Numbered from the stretch's first letter, positions 1 to 11,635 are shown. The stretch is 64,000 bases of DNA from Siphonodentalium dalli (GCA_032622095.1 CP136061.1:127796754-127860753); one strand, 5' to 3'. Notes: generated by a model not told the origin, from the letters alone. Numbers and translations: made by a program.

Positions 1-451
1 ATTATGGCAATACCATTACTATCCATTCCAATTTCAGTTCATCAGTATTTTCAGTTCATCATAATATTTAAAGTACAACAGATATAACTATATTTATATC
101 TTATATACGATGTTGAATAGTTGTAAATTTGTGTATGACCATGCACATTATAAGTCCGAGTAGATATTTATAATTTCCATTTAAATTATGGAGTAAATAC
201 CAGTTCAAAATGACATGGTACACATCATTATGAAATTGTCGTTACATAGGCCTAGCACTGTGATTGCATCCCCGAAAGGCTGTTATGTTGGATGTAAACA
301 CTACACTTCACTCGGTGACGTAACAACTTACATCAGCCGAGTTTTACAGTGGGTTATCAGCCGAGTTTAGTGGGTTATCAACCGAGTTTGGAGTGATACA
401 AGCCGATGTTGATAATACGTCACTCAAGGCAAAAATGTGATATCTAATTAA
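1..451. other. AT-rich intergenic or intronic stretch
   Basis: No open frame or splice-bounded exon was seen here. The only structure is a short degenerate tandem repeat at 333-390. Confidence 0.5.
333..390. repeat. Short tandem repeat, about 20-bp unit
   Basis: Three imperfect copies of a unit built on GGGTTATCA(G/A)CCGAGTTT lie head to tail. No function is evident. Confidence 0.6.
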
Positions 452-563
452 TAATCTCTTATATATGAGAGGTTCCCGATATGGGAGACTCGCATATATA
501 AGAGAATGCATTGGCACAGGGTTTTCCCAAAATTTCAGGAAGCTCCAGTCAAGGAAGGGTTAA
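452..563. mobile_element. Family A MITE, right-hand fragment (A1)
   Basis: The sequence contains an inverted pair of CTCTTATATATG and CATATATAAGAGAATGCATT. It ends in GGAAGGGTTAA, the shared right end of family A. The left half is missing. Confidence 0.75.
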
Positions 564-1944
564 TAGTAACCTGATCCCAACAGCTTTCAAGAGTGGGTGG
601 GTCCTCTCCCTTACTAGGCCTCTCCTAGAGCCCGAAGCCGCCATCGCACGCCGCCGCTGCCAGCCATATTGGCCACAAGCCGCCGCCAGCCATATTATCT
701 CTAACGCCAGCCACATTTAAAAATCTCCGCCGCCGGAATTGTTAAATGGCTGAGCTGTGTGCATGGGATTATATTTCAAGCACAACTGTACTGTGAATCG
801 CAAAGAACTAAACCGCATTTCCTAATATTGGCATACTCGCATGCATGGACACGGCATGGTTGTTATATTATCAGAACACCGGGCCCTTATGACTATCCCA
901 ATGCACGCTTTCATATAACTGAATGGGCGCATCCACTCGGTATTGAAAGGGTTAAAATATAAATTGTTTATATCGACAACACCCAGTCTCAGACATCGCT
1001 GGCATTTGTCAATATATACACATAAGAATAGAAAATATTTTGAAATATTATATATCTTATACTATCGGGTTCATCATTCAATGATGCATGGTATTGCAAG
1101 ATGGCAGTGGTGAAAGCAGTCTGAAGTCGACATAAGTCCAAATGAAACTACTTATACCCAGAGACGTGGCGACAGGTGGGAGGTTGGGGTGTCTCACCCC
1201 CCCAACTTTGGTCAACATTTTCAACAGTTGGAAATTTCATCCATACCAGGCTATATCACAACATCAGTTGGAAATTTCACACCAACAATAAGTTGAAAAT
1301 ATTCTCGTAGTTTGATTTTCAAACAATTTATTGGGGGAATTTATTGTATTTGGAGCAATATTTGCATATTTTCCTACCTTTGGTAAAAATTTTGGACTGA
1401 AATTTCCAACAGTTGGAAACCTTGTGTCCTGTCCCTCCCCCGTGAACAGTCAACAACTGGTAGTTAATATAAGAAAACAATATTGTCCTACATTTGGTCA
1501 ACATGGTCATTGGAATTGTCAGTTATACAGATTAGATGGGACACTATACATAGTATATCCATGCCAGTCCTTCGTGAATTTTCGTCATAATTGAAAAGCC
1601 CAACATCAAAAGATTACGCGTGGTCTGGAATTCTATACGTGTTCACCACAAACGCAAAAAAAAAAAAAAACGGCGTCTATAACCGGGGATTATAGGAACA
1701 TTTCGAAAACGAAAATACGCTAAATGATAACATCTCAGCCGGCTGAGCTGCCATATTTCGTCAGCCACGAACGTCGTGACTGAGCCGGCTTAGCTAGCGA
1801 ACCAGCCACGGAAATCGGTTGAGCCAGCCATGAATACTATTTGTCATGGCTTCGGGGTCTAGCCTCTCCATACCAGAAATCCATGATAATTTTATAAATT
1901 TGGGAACATAGCTAACAATGGCACGAACTCTGATGGCAATTTAG
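564..1944. other. Non-coding stretch with GCC-rich and dyad motifs
   Basis: Around 600-730 there are repeated GCCGCC and CAGCCATATT words. At 1736-1850 there are CAGCCGGCTGAG-type dyads. Between 1170 and 1500 the word CAACAGTTGGAAA recurs in both orientations, suggesting a decayed inverted-repeat element. No convincing coding exon was found. Confidence 0.4.
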
Positions 1945-2410
1945 TTAAAACTTACTTTATAAAATGGATTCTCCAATTTAGTTAAATAGATTCTCCCATT
2001 TAGCTATAAAAGTACACATTGGTATGATCTATTATTCATCAGGAGAGATGTTCAGAAAATATAAGCAAACGACAGAACTAAACCATATAATTAATACAAT
2101 AATACATGTGCAGAAATACTCATATTAGTTGGTGGGAAATGTTCAGATAAGTTCAACAAATGGTGAACTTATTATCTGAACATTTCCTAAGGAACTACTC
2201 ATCAATGATACTCTCAGGTGCCCAATAATCGTGATGGAACTAATAATAGTGATGTGTGGGGATTTAGGTGGAAATTAATAATAGTGATGGCAATTTCACT
2301 TTATGTCTCAATTCCAAATAATAGTGATCGTTGGGAATTTTCTCCAAAATTAATAATCATGCTGACACTATTATTAGGCACCTGAGCATACTTAATCAAG
2401 AATGGGTTAA
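1945..2410. mobile_element. Family C TTAA-type MITE (C1), interrupted
   Basis: It shares the body of the copies at 26560 and 62286: an ATTCTCCCA left region, a GATCTATTATTCATC-like core, the inverted pair around TTCAACAAATGGTGAACTTATTATCTGA, and a right end in GGGTTAA. The left end is degenerate. A second element (2213-2386) sits inside it near the right end. Confidence 0.65.
2213..2386. mobile_element. Small inverted-repeat element nested in C1
   Basis: The termini CTCAGGTGCCCAATAATCGTG and the reverse complement of CACTATTATTAGGCACCTGAG match at 19 of 21 positions. The 174-bp interior is made of diverged repeats of AATAATAGTGATGG. The adjacent sequence repeats ATACT on both sides with a one-base offset, so the target duplication is uncertain. 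Confidence 0.7.
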
Positions 2411-2478
2411 AATTAAAACATTTAGTGAAATAAAATCTTACAAGCAAGCAACTTCTTAATCTATCACTATAAATTTCA

Positions 2479-2571
<93 letters not shown>

Positions 2572-3135
2572 CTAGAACAGGTCATATATGGTATAATTAA
2601 AATCTCTTAAAGTCAAAATATAACCTCAAATTGGCACAAAAAGGAAGAAAATTAAAAGAAAAATTGAATTTTCCAAGTCGAAAAGCCCATAACTCTGAGA
2701 AAAAATCCATACGAAGGTGGGGCACAGTGAGATGAAAATATTTTTTTATGGGTATTACACTTGAGTAAACCCATGTTAACTCATTGTATTTTGTGAATCT
2801 AATTGACAATTAACTTGTCTAAACATTCACCAGGAAAACAAATTGTGTACATACCTTATTAGTAAAGATACAGCCTGTCAAACATCATGGCACAATCTGT
2901 CTTACTGTGCCCCAGTGGGTGGGGAACATTGGGACCTACCCTGGGGTTGAGTGAGACAGCACAGTATGCCCTCCCCTACAACCCACTTTGGAGATTTTGG
3001 AAGGGTCATGAAAGGGTATGACATTTAACAAGACTGTAAAAGATGGAAATGATCTATGGCTGTAGAACTTTGTTGGTGTTGTAAAAACTGTTGTTGTTTT
3101 TGTTCTTCTCCTTTTAATCTACCGGGTAGCTTTTG
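2572..3135. other. Non-coding, presumed intron
   Basis: No recognisable exon or repeat family was found. If the exon at 2484-2571 belongs to a gene running leftward, this is part of its upstream intron. Confidence 0.4.
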
Positions 3136-3336
3136 TTAAAGCCACATCCTTCTGTACATCTCATAGAGCTGTCCAGACATCATTGGGGACGATGGAGCCG
3201 CTGTTGTTGTTGTTGGTGGAGATGGACGACACCAGGCTGTGTTGGTATTCCGGTGTCTTAGGTGTAACGTGTCCGTCACCACCTCAAAGTCTGCGGCAGG
3301 GACATCTGGGGTGCCATTGGCAGGGACTTGTGATGC
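3136..3336 (-). CDS. Unrecognised C-terminal reading frame
   Basis: This minus-strand frame of 66 codons ends in TAA. It encodes a segment with FEVVTDTLHLRHRN, then a Pro/Thr/Ala-rich stretch (SPPTTTTAAPSSP), and ends in QLYEMYRRMWL. The composition looks protein-like, but an in-frame stop precedes it directly and the possible acceptors upstream lack a good pyrimidine tract. It could be a terminal exon, a retroposed pseudogene fragment or chance. The overlapping plus-strand frame looks less plausible. I do not recognise the family. Confidence 0.25.
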   Translation of the reverse strand, partial: ASQVPANGTPDVPAADFEVVTDTLHLRHRNTNTAWCRPSPPTTTTAAPSSPMMSGQLYEMYRRMWL

Positions 3337-3534
3337 TTATTTATTCTAATAAAGGAATGATTTTCCAATTGGACAATGTTAGAAGTGTATCCATAGTTGA
3401 TCCGCATCGGAGATTCAAACTTTAAAATTTGATTATCTCAAAAACATAAAAAATGCACTTAGGACAACCTGGAAATCAGGTCGCGACATTACTAATGCCA
3501 GTATACCTGAGGTAATATAGCTGAAGAACCTAAT

Positions 3535-3662
3535 TATGCTTAAGCTTAATTGAATTACACTTAAGCATAAATGAATTACACTTAAGTAAAATGTATTCAG
3601 CTTAAACGTATTTCAAATGTGTTACGCTTAAGAATAAATGATTAACGCTTAAGTGTAATTAG
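3535..3662. repeat. CTTAAG-rich dyad repeat
   Basis: Some six CTTAAG or near-CTTAAG boxes occur in about 125 bp, in the contexts TTACACTTAAG and ACGCTTAAGTG. These form overlapping direct and inverted repeats. No transposon ends were identified. Confidence 0.55.
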
Positions 3663-3735
3663 CTAATAAATGTGAAAGCGGCCTCCCATAGAATGGCATT
3701 TTTTTTCGTGAAAAGTGGGGGTATAATAACAATTT

Positions 3736-3762
3736 CCCCCCCCCCCCCCCCCCCCCCCCCCC
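3736..3762. repeat. Poly-C tract (about 27 C)
   Basis: An uninterrupted cytosine homopolymer, the longest in the window. The exact length may be affected by sequencing error. Confidence 0.9.
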
Positions 3763-4023
3763 ACCATCATCTCGACTAGCGTCCCTGGACCTAGATCCAT
3801 TGGAACTTAGTAGCATATGGCTTTAATACAGCATTTAAGTTCCATCGCGAGTTCTGAACGCTATGATGCAAGTATGATTTCTATAAAAAGTAACAATTAT
3901 GATCAATGCACATGTATTTATCAACTAAATACTAATATAAGTGTGAAACCATGCACTCACCTACAAGTCATTTATCCTTAAAAGCCAACAAATAACAGAA
4001 TGTTAACACTGACATGTCTACCG

Positions 4024-4616
4024 TAACATGTGACTGCAGCATGTAATTGCTCACACTTCCCCTTGGAGTTACCCGACCTTTCCTGTGCATGACAAGGATC
4101 GGCTCAATCAGGTCAAGTGTAACTACACTCTGCGCATGTGCAACCTTTGTTCTACTAACCTTACTATGGCTGAAATGGTCATTGTCACCCCCTTTCGCTC
4201 AGTTGGGTACCCAGCTTTTTAAAACTTTCAGTTGGGTACCCAGCTTTTATAAAATTTACAGTTGGGTACCCAGCTTTATGGGCAGTCAATCTGCAGTACT
4301 TATGCCCTATGCATACAATTCTTCTCCGCTATTATTTTCAAGCATCGTGACGAATAGACATCATAATTCATAGGTAAACAATAATTCACAAATTTACCAG
4401 GTTCATTTCGCAATCAACTGAGTGTAATCACTAATTAAAACAAGCTCTTTGTGAGATTTCATAAAGCTGGGTACCCAAATGTAAATTTTACCAAAGCTGG
4501 GTACCCAACTGAAAATTAAAAACAGCTGGGTACCCAACTGAACGAAAGGGAGTGACAGTGACCATTTCAGCCTTACGTTGCGCTGGGTAACTGAACCAGT
4601 TTTTGGTCACATGTTA
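4024..4616. mobile_element. Foldback element with six GGGTACCC boxes
   Basis: The ends are TAACATGTGAC and its inverse. Each arm has GGCTGAAATGGTCA followed by about GTCACNCCCTTTCG and then three copies of CAGTTGGGTACCCAGCTTT; the right arm carries the same series inverted. Each box is itself a palindrome centred on GGTACC. The arms enclose about 180 bp. The left arm has an extra segment (about 4085-4160). No coding capacity was found. Confidence 0.75.
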
Positions 4617-4963
4617 TGATTTCCCCATCCACTGGTAGTTTATGTGATGTTTAGGACAGCCTACTCGACAAACTTACAACATGGTTTCAACATTGTGTTA
4701 CCGACTTGATTTTTGGATTAAATCATTACGAAATTATACACACTTTCAGCTAGGTGTCAACGTTAATATAAATATTACATTGCAAAATTGATAACATTAA
4801 TGACTATGTCTATGGTACGACGATTATCAAAATTAAGTGCATTTTAAGAAATTAGTTAATCTCATCATGATACATAGGAACGGCTGTCTGACTTGATCAG
4901 AACATTAAGTTAATCAAGTCAGGTCAATGGGAAGATAAATTGACATTTAATAAATAATTGAGC

Positions 4964-6454
4964 TTAACCCTTTGAACCGTGACGCCCCACAGTGATCGAC
5001 ACCCTGACCCGGGGCTCCCAGTGGTATTTCCGCTTAAATTAGACAGTGTCTAGTCGCATGGTGTTGATTATGTTCAAACTGTGACACAGGTCTGAAACTT
5101 TACAGGTTAGTCCCCCATGGATCAGCGATCATTATAAGATCGCGAGACTTTGCCTTGCGGCAATTCCTTGGTAACGGTTGCTAGGCAACTACCCGGAATT
5201 GACTGGAAAATGTAAGTATAGCTTATAGCATCGTTATTCAACCCCAGTGATTGCGTTTTTTGATACAGGTAATACCCTAACGTGAAATTTGAGATATACC
5301 CGACCAGAATAGAGAACCAAATATCCCAGTTATGGGTAGCAACGGTTGCTAAGCAAATACCACTAATGATCGAATGACATTGCACTAACTATTCAGTGGT
5401 ATGTTTTGCCTTAATTTAGACAGTGTCTATAGTCGCGTGGTGTTGGTTATGTTCAAAGGGGACACATAACTGAAACTGTACAGGCATGCTATGCATGCAT
5501 GGATCAATCACTGATCATTGTAAGACCGGGATACTTTGCCGTTGTAATTATACATCAGCGAATTGCGTTTCGATGAAACCAATATCCTAATGTGAAATTT
5601 AAGATATACCTGACCATGTGCGAGTAAGTCTACTTGATATGCGATAGACTTTTTGCCGCATGTGGCATAACAGAGACTGATATTACAGAGACCATGCAGA
5701 AACAACGTAATTTCCCGTAACACATCGTGGCCCCATTGTTCAAGTAAGCTGTCTAGATTGTGTCTACTGAACATGTGCAACTATATGTCATATATAGCGC
5801 CACAATTCACTTAAACGCATTTTTCAAAATGAATTATAGCCTGCGCGCATGTGCATATTTTCCTACTCGTTTCTAGCGGGCAGCCAATCCATATACACAC
5901 CTTTGCCAGCGCTAAATTCAATAGGCCCATTTAAATATATATATTAGTTGGTATGTCGTGTATAAGTACGTTATAAACCATTTATTTGTCATTGTGCTGG
6001 TCTGCGCATGCGCGAATAAATCAACTTGATAGGCGATAGACCCTTCCCCATATGTAGCAGAACACTGACTAATATACGCGAGGGTAATTTAAACTGAAAT
6101 TGTGTGTCTAAATTATGTCTGTGCTGTACATACACGGGGAACACGAAATTATATGCCCTAAATATAGCGGCATAGTTCGCTTAAAATATCGTATGTTTTT
6201 GTAGATTATATGCTATGCGCATGCGCATATATTTCTACCCGATACTAGCGGCCAACCATTCCATACGAACCATGGGCGCCGCTGACATATGTGGGGGCAA
6301 TTTAAATATAAATCAGTGGGTCCGACGCTCGTTATACTATATATAAATTTGCTACCGAATCATGTCGTCGCTGCACCGAAATATCGGTGTTACGGGATAT
6401 ATAGTCACGGTTCGTTTGCACCTAAATATCGGTGTTACGGGTTCAACGGGTTAA
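4964..6454. mobile_element. TTAA-flanked element with internal tandem duplication
   Basis: The left end TTAACCCTTTGAACCGTGAC and the right end (inverse of GTTACGGGTTCAACGGGTTAA) form imperfect terminal repeats of about 20 bp, next to TTAA on both sides. Inside, diverged direct repeats of about 360-390 bp are visible: TTAGACAGTGTCTA-GTCGCRTGGTGTTG occurs near 5040 and 5415, a GCGCATG-rich segment near 5845 and 6205, and CTTGATATGCGATAGAC near 5632 and 6025. The layout fits a non-autonomous piggyBac-like element. No transposase frame was seen. Confidence 0.6.
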
Positions 6455-6990
6455 GCGCAATAAGGAATCCCTTATTGCTCTTAAGCGCAATAACTTGAAT
6501 AAGGGAAAGATCTAATTGCGCTTAATTATTTATTAAATGTCAATTTGGCTTCCAATACAGGTCTGACTACCCTGGTCCGGCCTGGACCAAACGACTGACA
6601 GTGACACTGACAGTACTGACACTAGTGACAGTGACACGTCTGACAAGTGACGTCCAGTCCATATACGTCGAAAATAGGGAATATATGTTTTATAAGTGTG
6701 ATATTAATTAGTTATATTTATCATAATTCGTAATTTGATTTAAGTATATAATATTTCCATTCCCTTGTTTCAAACTAACCATAAAACCGACAAAATATAT
6801 TGGCAAAAGTTGCCGCTCCATTTCTGACAATTTTGTAGACGGTGTCTTATAATATTGCCAATGACAACATAAAGACCGGGCGATTATTTTTAGTTTTAAA
6901 GGGGCACAAATTCAAATTTAAATTCAAATTCAATAAGTTTTATTTGATATTATCGAATAAATAACATTTTATATACAACAGGACCCCACA
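6455..6990. other. Non-coding, small inverted repeats
   Basis: At 6451-6530 the words GCGCAATAAGG and CCTTATTGC alternate as inverted repeats. At 6585-6650 there is a run of CTGACAGTGACAC words. Nothing else was recognised. Confidence 0.4.
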
Positions 6991-7680
6991 AAAGCTGGGC
7001 TTATGAGGACAGGGCCCTTAAACAAATATATTACACTAGCCGATGAGCCCGACGTTGTCCAGGCTATTCAAAAACCGACGAAATTTGTATCCGGGGCAAG
7101 ATACATTCACATAGCAAATTTCAAGTCGATAGCTCCACCCGTTTCCGAGATCTGGTATGCGCATGCGCGAAGCTGGCGTCGCACGGGCTCGGCGACCCGA
7201 TAAAATTCTTATCCGGGGCAAGATACATTCACATACCAAATTTCAAGTCGATAGCTCCACCCGTTTCCGAGATCTCGTCTGCGCATGCGCGAAGCTGACG
7301 TCGCACGGGCTCGGTGACCCGATAAAATTCTTATCCGGGGCAAGATACATTCACATACCAAATTTCAAGTCGATAGCTCCACCCGTTTCCGAGATCTCGT
7401 CTGCGCATGCGCGAAGCTGACGTCGCACGGGCTCGGTGACCCGATAAAATTCGTATCCGGGGCAAGATACATTCACATACCAAATTTCAAGTCGATAGCT
7501 CCACCCGTTTCCGAGATCTCGTCTGCGCATGCGCGAAGCGGGCGCCGCACGGACTCGCCAATACGACAACGTTCACCGCCTGGTCAAACTACACTCACGT
7601 ACCAAGTTTCGTCCCGATCGGTCGAGAATCGTAGATTTGTATTAATGACAGACAGACAAACAAACAAACAAACAGAGGTC
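6991..7680. repeat. Tandem array, 122-bp unit, with GACA/AACA tail (family F)
   Basis: The box GCGCATGCGCGAAGC recurs at 7159, 7281, 7403 and 7525, an exact 122-bp period. Each unit also holds GATACATTCACATACCAAAT, GTCGATAGCTCCACCC and TTTCCGAGATCTCG. The last unit decays into a different segment and ends in a GACAGACAGACAAACAAACA microsatellite (7645-7676). A core array plus tetranucleotide tail is the architecture of pearl/HINE non-autonomous elements. Reading frames here change with each unit and are not genes. Confidence 0.7.
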
Positions 7681-8162
7681 TTCAAAATATATATGAGATT
7701 AATATTATATTGACATTACAGTTGCTATGTATATTTACAGGTGGTGCAATGGTGTGCGACAACTACAAAGATTTTGCGGACGGGTATATATGCAAGGGGT
7801 GTGGGCAGGGGGGAGGGAGCGGGGATGTGGGCATGTCACAGTTCACAGTATATTTTTCATGTTGCAATGATATGTTTGATCATGTAATACCAAGCTCCTT
7901 CTCGTGCTGCAACCTGCTATAGATGCATCATATCACAACCCACACAAGTTTATGCATGCAGGGCATCTAAATATTATATTAGAATAGATTCACTTATACT
8001 TACTATATACAGATGCAGAGGTTGAGGCCTGTTTCGATAGGTTAGTTTGGTTCATTCTGAGTTATCCATTGGTTATTGTATGGATTTCAATATAACAATA
8101 ACATGATTTTTGAAGGCGTTGTGGTTTATTAACGGCCCGGCAGGAATGATTAACAGCTGTCA
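7681..8162. other. Non-coding
   Basis: No exon or repeat family was recognised. A G-rich run occurs near 7796-7830. Confidence 0.4.
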
Positions 8163-8590
8163 TGTACATCTTTAATATCTACAACTACCCAAGCAGCCCA
8201 ACAAACATGCTATGCATTCTCAAATGGCCTACTCTTAGCAGAAGAAGAGACTTCTCCTCTCTTATTCTCTTCCATAAAATCCGATATAACCATGTAAACA
8301 TAGTGCTCCTCTAACACCCACACAAGACCACAAACTTCACCGCCCCTTCTATCGACCAAAATACGTCAGCACTTACTTCTATCCTCGAACAATTTCTCTC
8401 TGGAACAAAATCCCATCCGACACTGCCTATATTCAGGACGCATCAATGTTTAAGGATGCCCTCCGCAGTCATTTCTATGAACCCGGTAAAGGCAAGCAGG
8501 GCTCCTCCACAAAACCGCCACCAGCCCGATCACCATATAGTGCCAAAGGAATGGTACATAAAACTCAAATGCTCTTATTTTAATAATAAT
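8163..8590 (+). pseudogene. Non-LTR retrotransposon 3' end, decayed (plus strand)
   Basis: Two frames together give the region after the reverse-transcriptase core of CR1/L2/Jockey-type LINEs. The first has NMLCILKWPTLSRRRDFSSL followed by ILFHKIRYNHV. After a frameshift near 8308 the second has RPFYRPKYVSTYFYPRTIS then LWNKIPSDTAYIQDASMFKD. The pattern WPTL..RR, F..R...LWN.LP and SLxxFK..L is typical of that family. An AT-rich simple tract follows. The copy is 5' truncated and non-functional. Confidence 0.75.
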
Positions 8591-8745
8591 AATAAAAAAA
8601 ATTATATATATATATTTTACCCATGTAAATATCTTTTATTCATGCGCCCCTAACAATCATCAGTTCATTTGGGGTATGGGGTATACTGTAGATGTAGATG
8701 GAGAGCCCAAATTAAGGGACGTTTCTTTCCCCTCACCATGTAGGG
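8591..8745. other. AT-rich simple sequence
   Basis: AAT and TA repeats follow the LINE 3' end; the rest shows no recognised feature. Confidence 0.4.
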
Positions 8746-10275
8746 CTAATCAGAGTAGGAGGAATTATACAACAATAAGGAGCTTGTCCTAATCTGAATA
8801 GCCCCCGTGGTTTCAGAACTCTGCTTTGTATTACTATTAGAGTAGCCTACATGTTGGTAACCAGATAGGAGTACTATATCAGTTGGGGGGGGGGGGGGGG
8901 TATGTTGCTTGTTAATGAAATTTTTTTTGCAGTCACTTTGTAGTTCATTCCACATGCATCTGGCTCTGGTTGATATGGCATTTTTTGATTTTTTTCGTTC
9001 TTTTAAATACACAGAATAGATTTGAATTAGCTTTGAACCGTGTATTGTAATTATGGATATCATGTAAACTTGTAAATAGGGAAGTCAGTGATTTAGGGAG
9101 TTTATTGTGGTGGAAATCATGTAAAATTTTAAGCAGTTGCATATTTCCAATGTCTTCAAGCAGCAATAAAATGTGTTTCTTGCATATATCCTGGGTATTT
9201 TTTATTTCCATATGACAGTGTTGCAATTGCTTCTTTTTTCTTTTTTTCTTCAAGTTTTTTTTGTGATTGTTCACTGTTGTTGCACTCCAAATAGCATTAC
9301 AATAGGTGAGATATGGGATAATGAGTATCGAATAAAGTGATTTCATCGTATCCTTTGGTACAAACTCACTAACCTTACGCATGACTCCTAGGTTTCTGGA
9401 TAATTTATTGATTATTGTATCCACATGTAAATCCCATGACAACGTTTCTTCAATATTAAAGATGGATTATTTCTTTAAATAACAAATTTTAAATAGTTGC
9501 GTGGGTATAACATAATAGATATGAACTGAAGACCTATGTCCGGAAAAGCTTCTATCAATTAATATTGATTTTATTTCGAATATTAAATCGGGCCCGTTTA
9601 TGTTACTATTTTTAGAACCGACCATTCGGATGAGTCCGTATTGCGATATAGAGCACTGGGCTGTTCCTACGGCTACGCAACGACTGTCAAATGTTTCAGA
9701 TTAGTTGTTGTATTGTTTTGTTCCACAAATATAAGCGATAATGAGTATATTTAACGTTTATTTGTGACAAAATTGCACAATATAATTTCTGGTCTCTGTT
9801 AACAGTAGCCACTATTGTTCGTTAGCTGAACAAACACACCTTTTTAGACCAGAAAATATTCGAAATAAAATTAATATTAATCGATAGAAGCATTTCCGGA
9901 CAGGAGTCTTCGATTCAAATCTAATATTTTATACCCCGGTAACTATATAATACATGTTTACAAAGAGATAATCCACCTTTAATTCCTTGGAATTTAGTGT
10001 TTTTAACCCTCTGGAACAGTTTATCATTAATTTTTAGCTCCGGTAGAAAATTTAACGACTTATACAAAGATCTGTATTTGTGAAAAGCATATAGTTTGTT
10101 TTATCAAGATTCAAAGATAATTTGTTAGCAAGAAACCATTTGCTCATTGCCTCCATTTCTTTGTTAACAACACCATAAGCATTAATAATGTCTTTATCTG
10201 AGTAAAATGCATTTGTATCATCAGCAAATAGTATTACCTTTAATTCTTTGCACACATTGGTTTGTAACAAAACTA
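8746..10275 (-). pseudogene. Non-LTR retrotransposon fragment, split by a transposon (minus strand)
   Basis: Reading leftward, 10275-10052 encodes the end of a reverse-transcriptase domain with VILFADDTNAF (the catalytic ADD box; family usually YADD/FADD) and KWFLANKLSLNLDKTNYMLF. After a TAG stop the frame resumes as KINDKLFQRVKNTKFQGI up to 9983. It then continues beyond the inserted element at 9455 with SWDLHVDTIINKLSRNLGV and further thumb-like sequence. A frameshift near 8985 moves to NAISTRARCMWNELQSDCK. The copy is 5' truncated at about 10275 and carries a G homopolymer near its 3' end. It is a CR1/L2/Jockey-like relic on the strand opposite to the one at 8163. Confidence 0.8.
9456..9982. 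mobile_element. TTAA-target DNA element with about 130-bp inverted ends
   Basis: The left arm from 9456 and the inverse of the right arm ending at 9982 align for about 130 bp. Shared blocks are TTAAAGRTGGATTAT, GGGTATAA, GAAGAC, TGTCCGGAAA, GCTTCTATC and TTTTATTTCGAATATT. TTAA stands at both outer edges, consistent with a TTAA target duplication. The 527-bp element lies inside the LINE relic, and the LINE frame joins exactly when one TTAA is kept. No coding sequence is present. Confidence 0.85.
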
Positions 10276-10483
10276 GTCACCACTGACACCAGTCATGCCA
10301 GTTGAGCGACTAAAAGGTTGGTAAGAGGTGTGAAATATATATTTTTCTTTCACACAAACCAACATTAATTATAGCAGCTATGTGTAAATAAAAGGTTAAT
10401 ATACATTACGTTATGTTACATTGTGTCGCAGCTGGATGCATAATCACGCATCGGATCAGGGTCCTATAATGTACAAGAAAAAT

Positions 10484-10568
10484 CGAATGTTGAACGAATG
10501 TTGAATGTTGTGCCAACTTCACACGAATGTTGAACGAATGTTGAATGTTGAATGTTGTGCTAACTTCA
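10484..10568. repeat. Short tandem repeat of GAATGTTGAA words
   Basis: Repeats of GAATGTTGAACGAATGTTG occur in two blocks, each closed by TTGTGCYAACTTCA. The block period is about 45 bp. Confidence 0.7.
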
Positions 10569-11627
10569 AGGACCCATCGGATCATCTTATATGATATCTG
10601 AAGGGGAGATAGGGAATATCTTAATCCCTGTTTCCTATATGTTTGTCGGTCTGGTTTGATGTATCTATTTCTTGATCTGTTGTGACATTCAGGGGAGATG
10701 GTACATGCATGAGCATACGTTAATTTTAACTTAGTTAGTGAAAATCGGTCCTGATGTTAGCATATAGTGACTTGTAAGTATGATATAAGTCTGAGAGAGA
10801 CTTCACATTGGATGTAGATCCCATAGAAGAAGAAAAAAAATAATCATGGCAGTACCATGGTAAAGTACCACATGGTATACTGGCCAATATATATACTTTA
10901 CCATGGTAGTATAATGGCATACCATGATGCTATTTATATGGGAGATGTGAGTTGCATGGGCATGATATTGTATAAATGTAGACAGTTCTCACATGCAAAA
11001 ATATAGTACCATCATTCTACTGTAAAGCATAGCAAAGGCGCCCATTTCATGGATATATGCATGTAAGAAAAATAGTTATTAGATCAAACTGGTGTAGTTC
11101 CCTGTCTTTGCCCATTGTTGATGGGTCGATCCCATTTCAACAAATTTGAATCCCGGTTATACCCAAGATCCATGTCAATTATATCATGTACGTTAAGTTT
11201 AAGGCTTAAAGGGGTAGGGCCTACTGTACCCCAATTTCAATAAATTCCCGGTGACAATAGCGATCTAATATGAATATTATATTATAAAATAACTAATTTG
11301 AGTCGACGATGTCTACTGAAAACGTTCCGGTTAACAGGCTATCGTAAAAGTAAAATTGAATTATTTAATATAAATTCATTTATGGCTGGAGTCATAAAAT
11401 GGAGAATTATGCCATTACGAGTTACCGTTCTTGAAATCGCATATGTTGCGTTTCTTTTATCGACGGCCGTTCGCGAACATTATTGAGTTGCAAACAAAAC
11501 ATGTTACCTGCAAAAGAAGGCCCGTTATAACCGATTCGGAAAAAAAGGAGAAAGAAACAAGAGTCATAAAGCGTCAAGTATTTTATAGGGAGTGAGATTG
11601 TTCGATGGAAGAGATTGAATGCATCAA
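10569..11627. other. Non-coding with TACCATGG palindromes
   Basis: At 10845-10930 several TACCATGG/TGGTATAC dyads form an imperfect inverted repeat. The remainder shows no exon with usable splice sites. Confidence 0.4.
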
Positions 11628-11635
11628 TCGAAGCT

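Noticed and set aside
7099-7560. Possible CRISPR array
   Set aside because: Units are 122 bp and similar throughout, with no short repeat and unique spacers; the context is animal DNA.
7003-7569. Frames on both strands through the 122-bp array
   Set aside because: Open on both strands only because the unit lacks stops; no family similarity.
9600-9660. Hammerhead-ribozyme-like CGGATGAGTCCG word
   Set aside because: The conserved CUGAUGA core is altered and the GAAA partner strand is not placed to form three helices.
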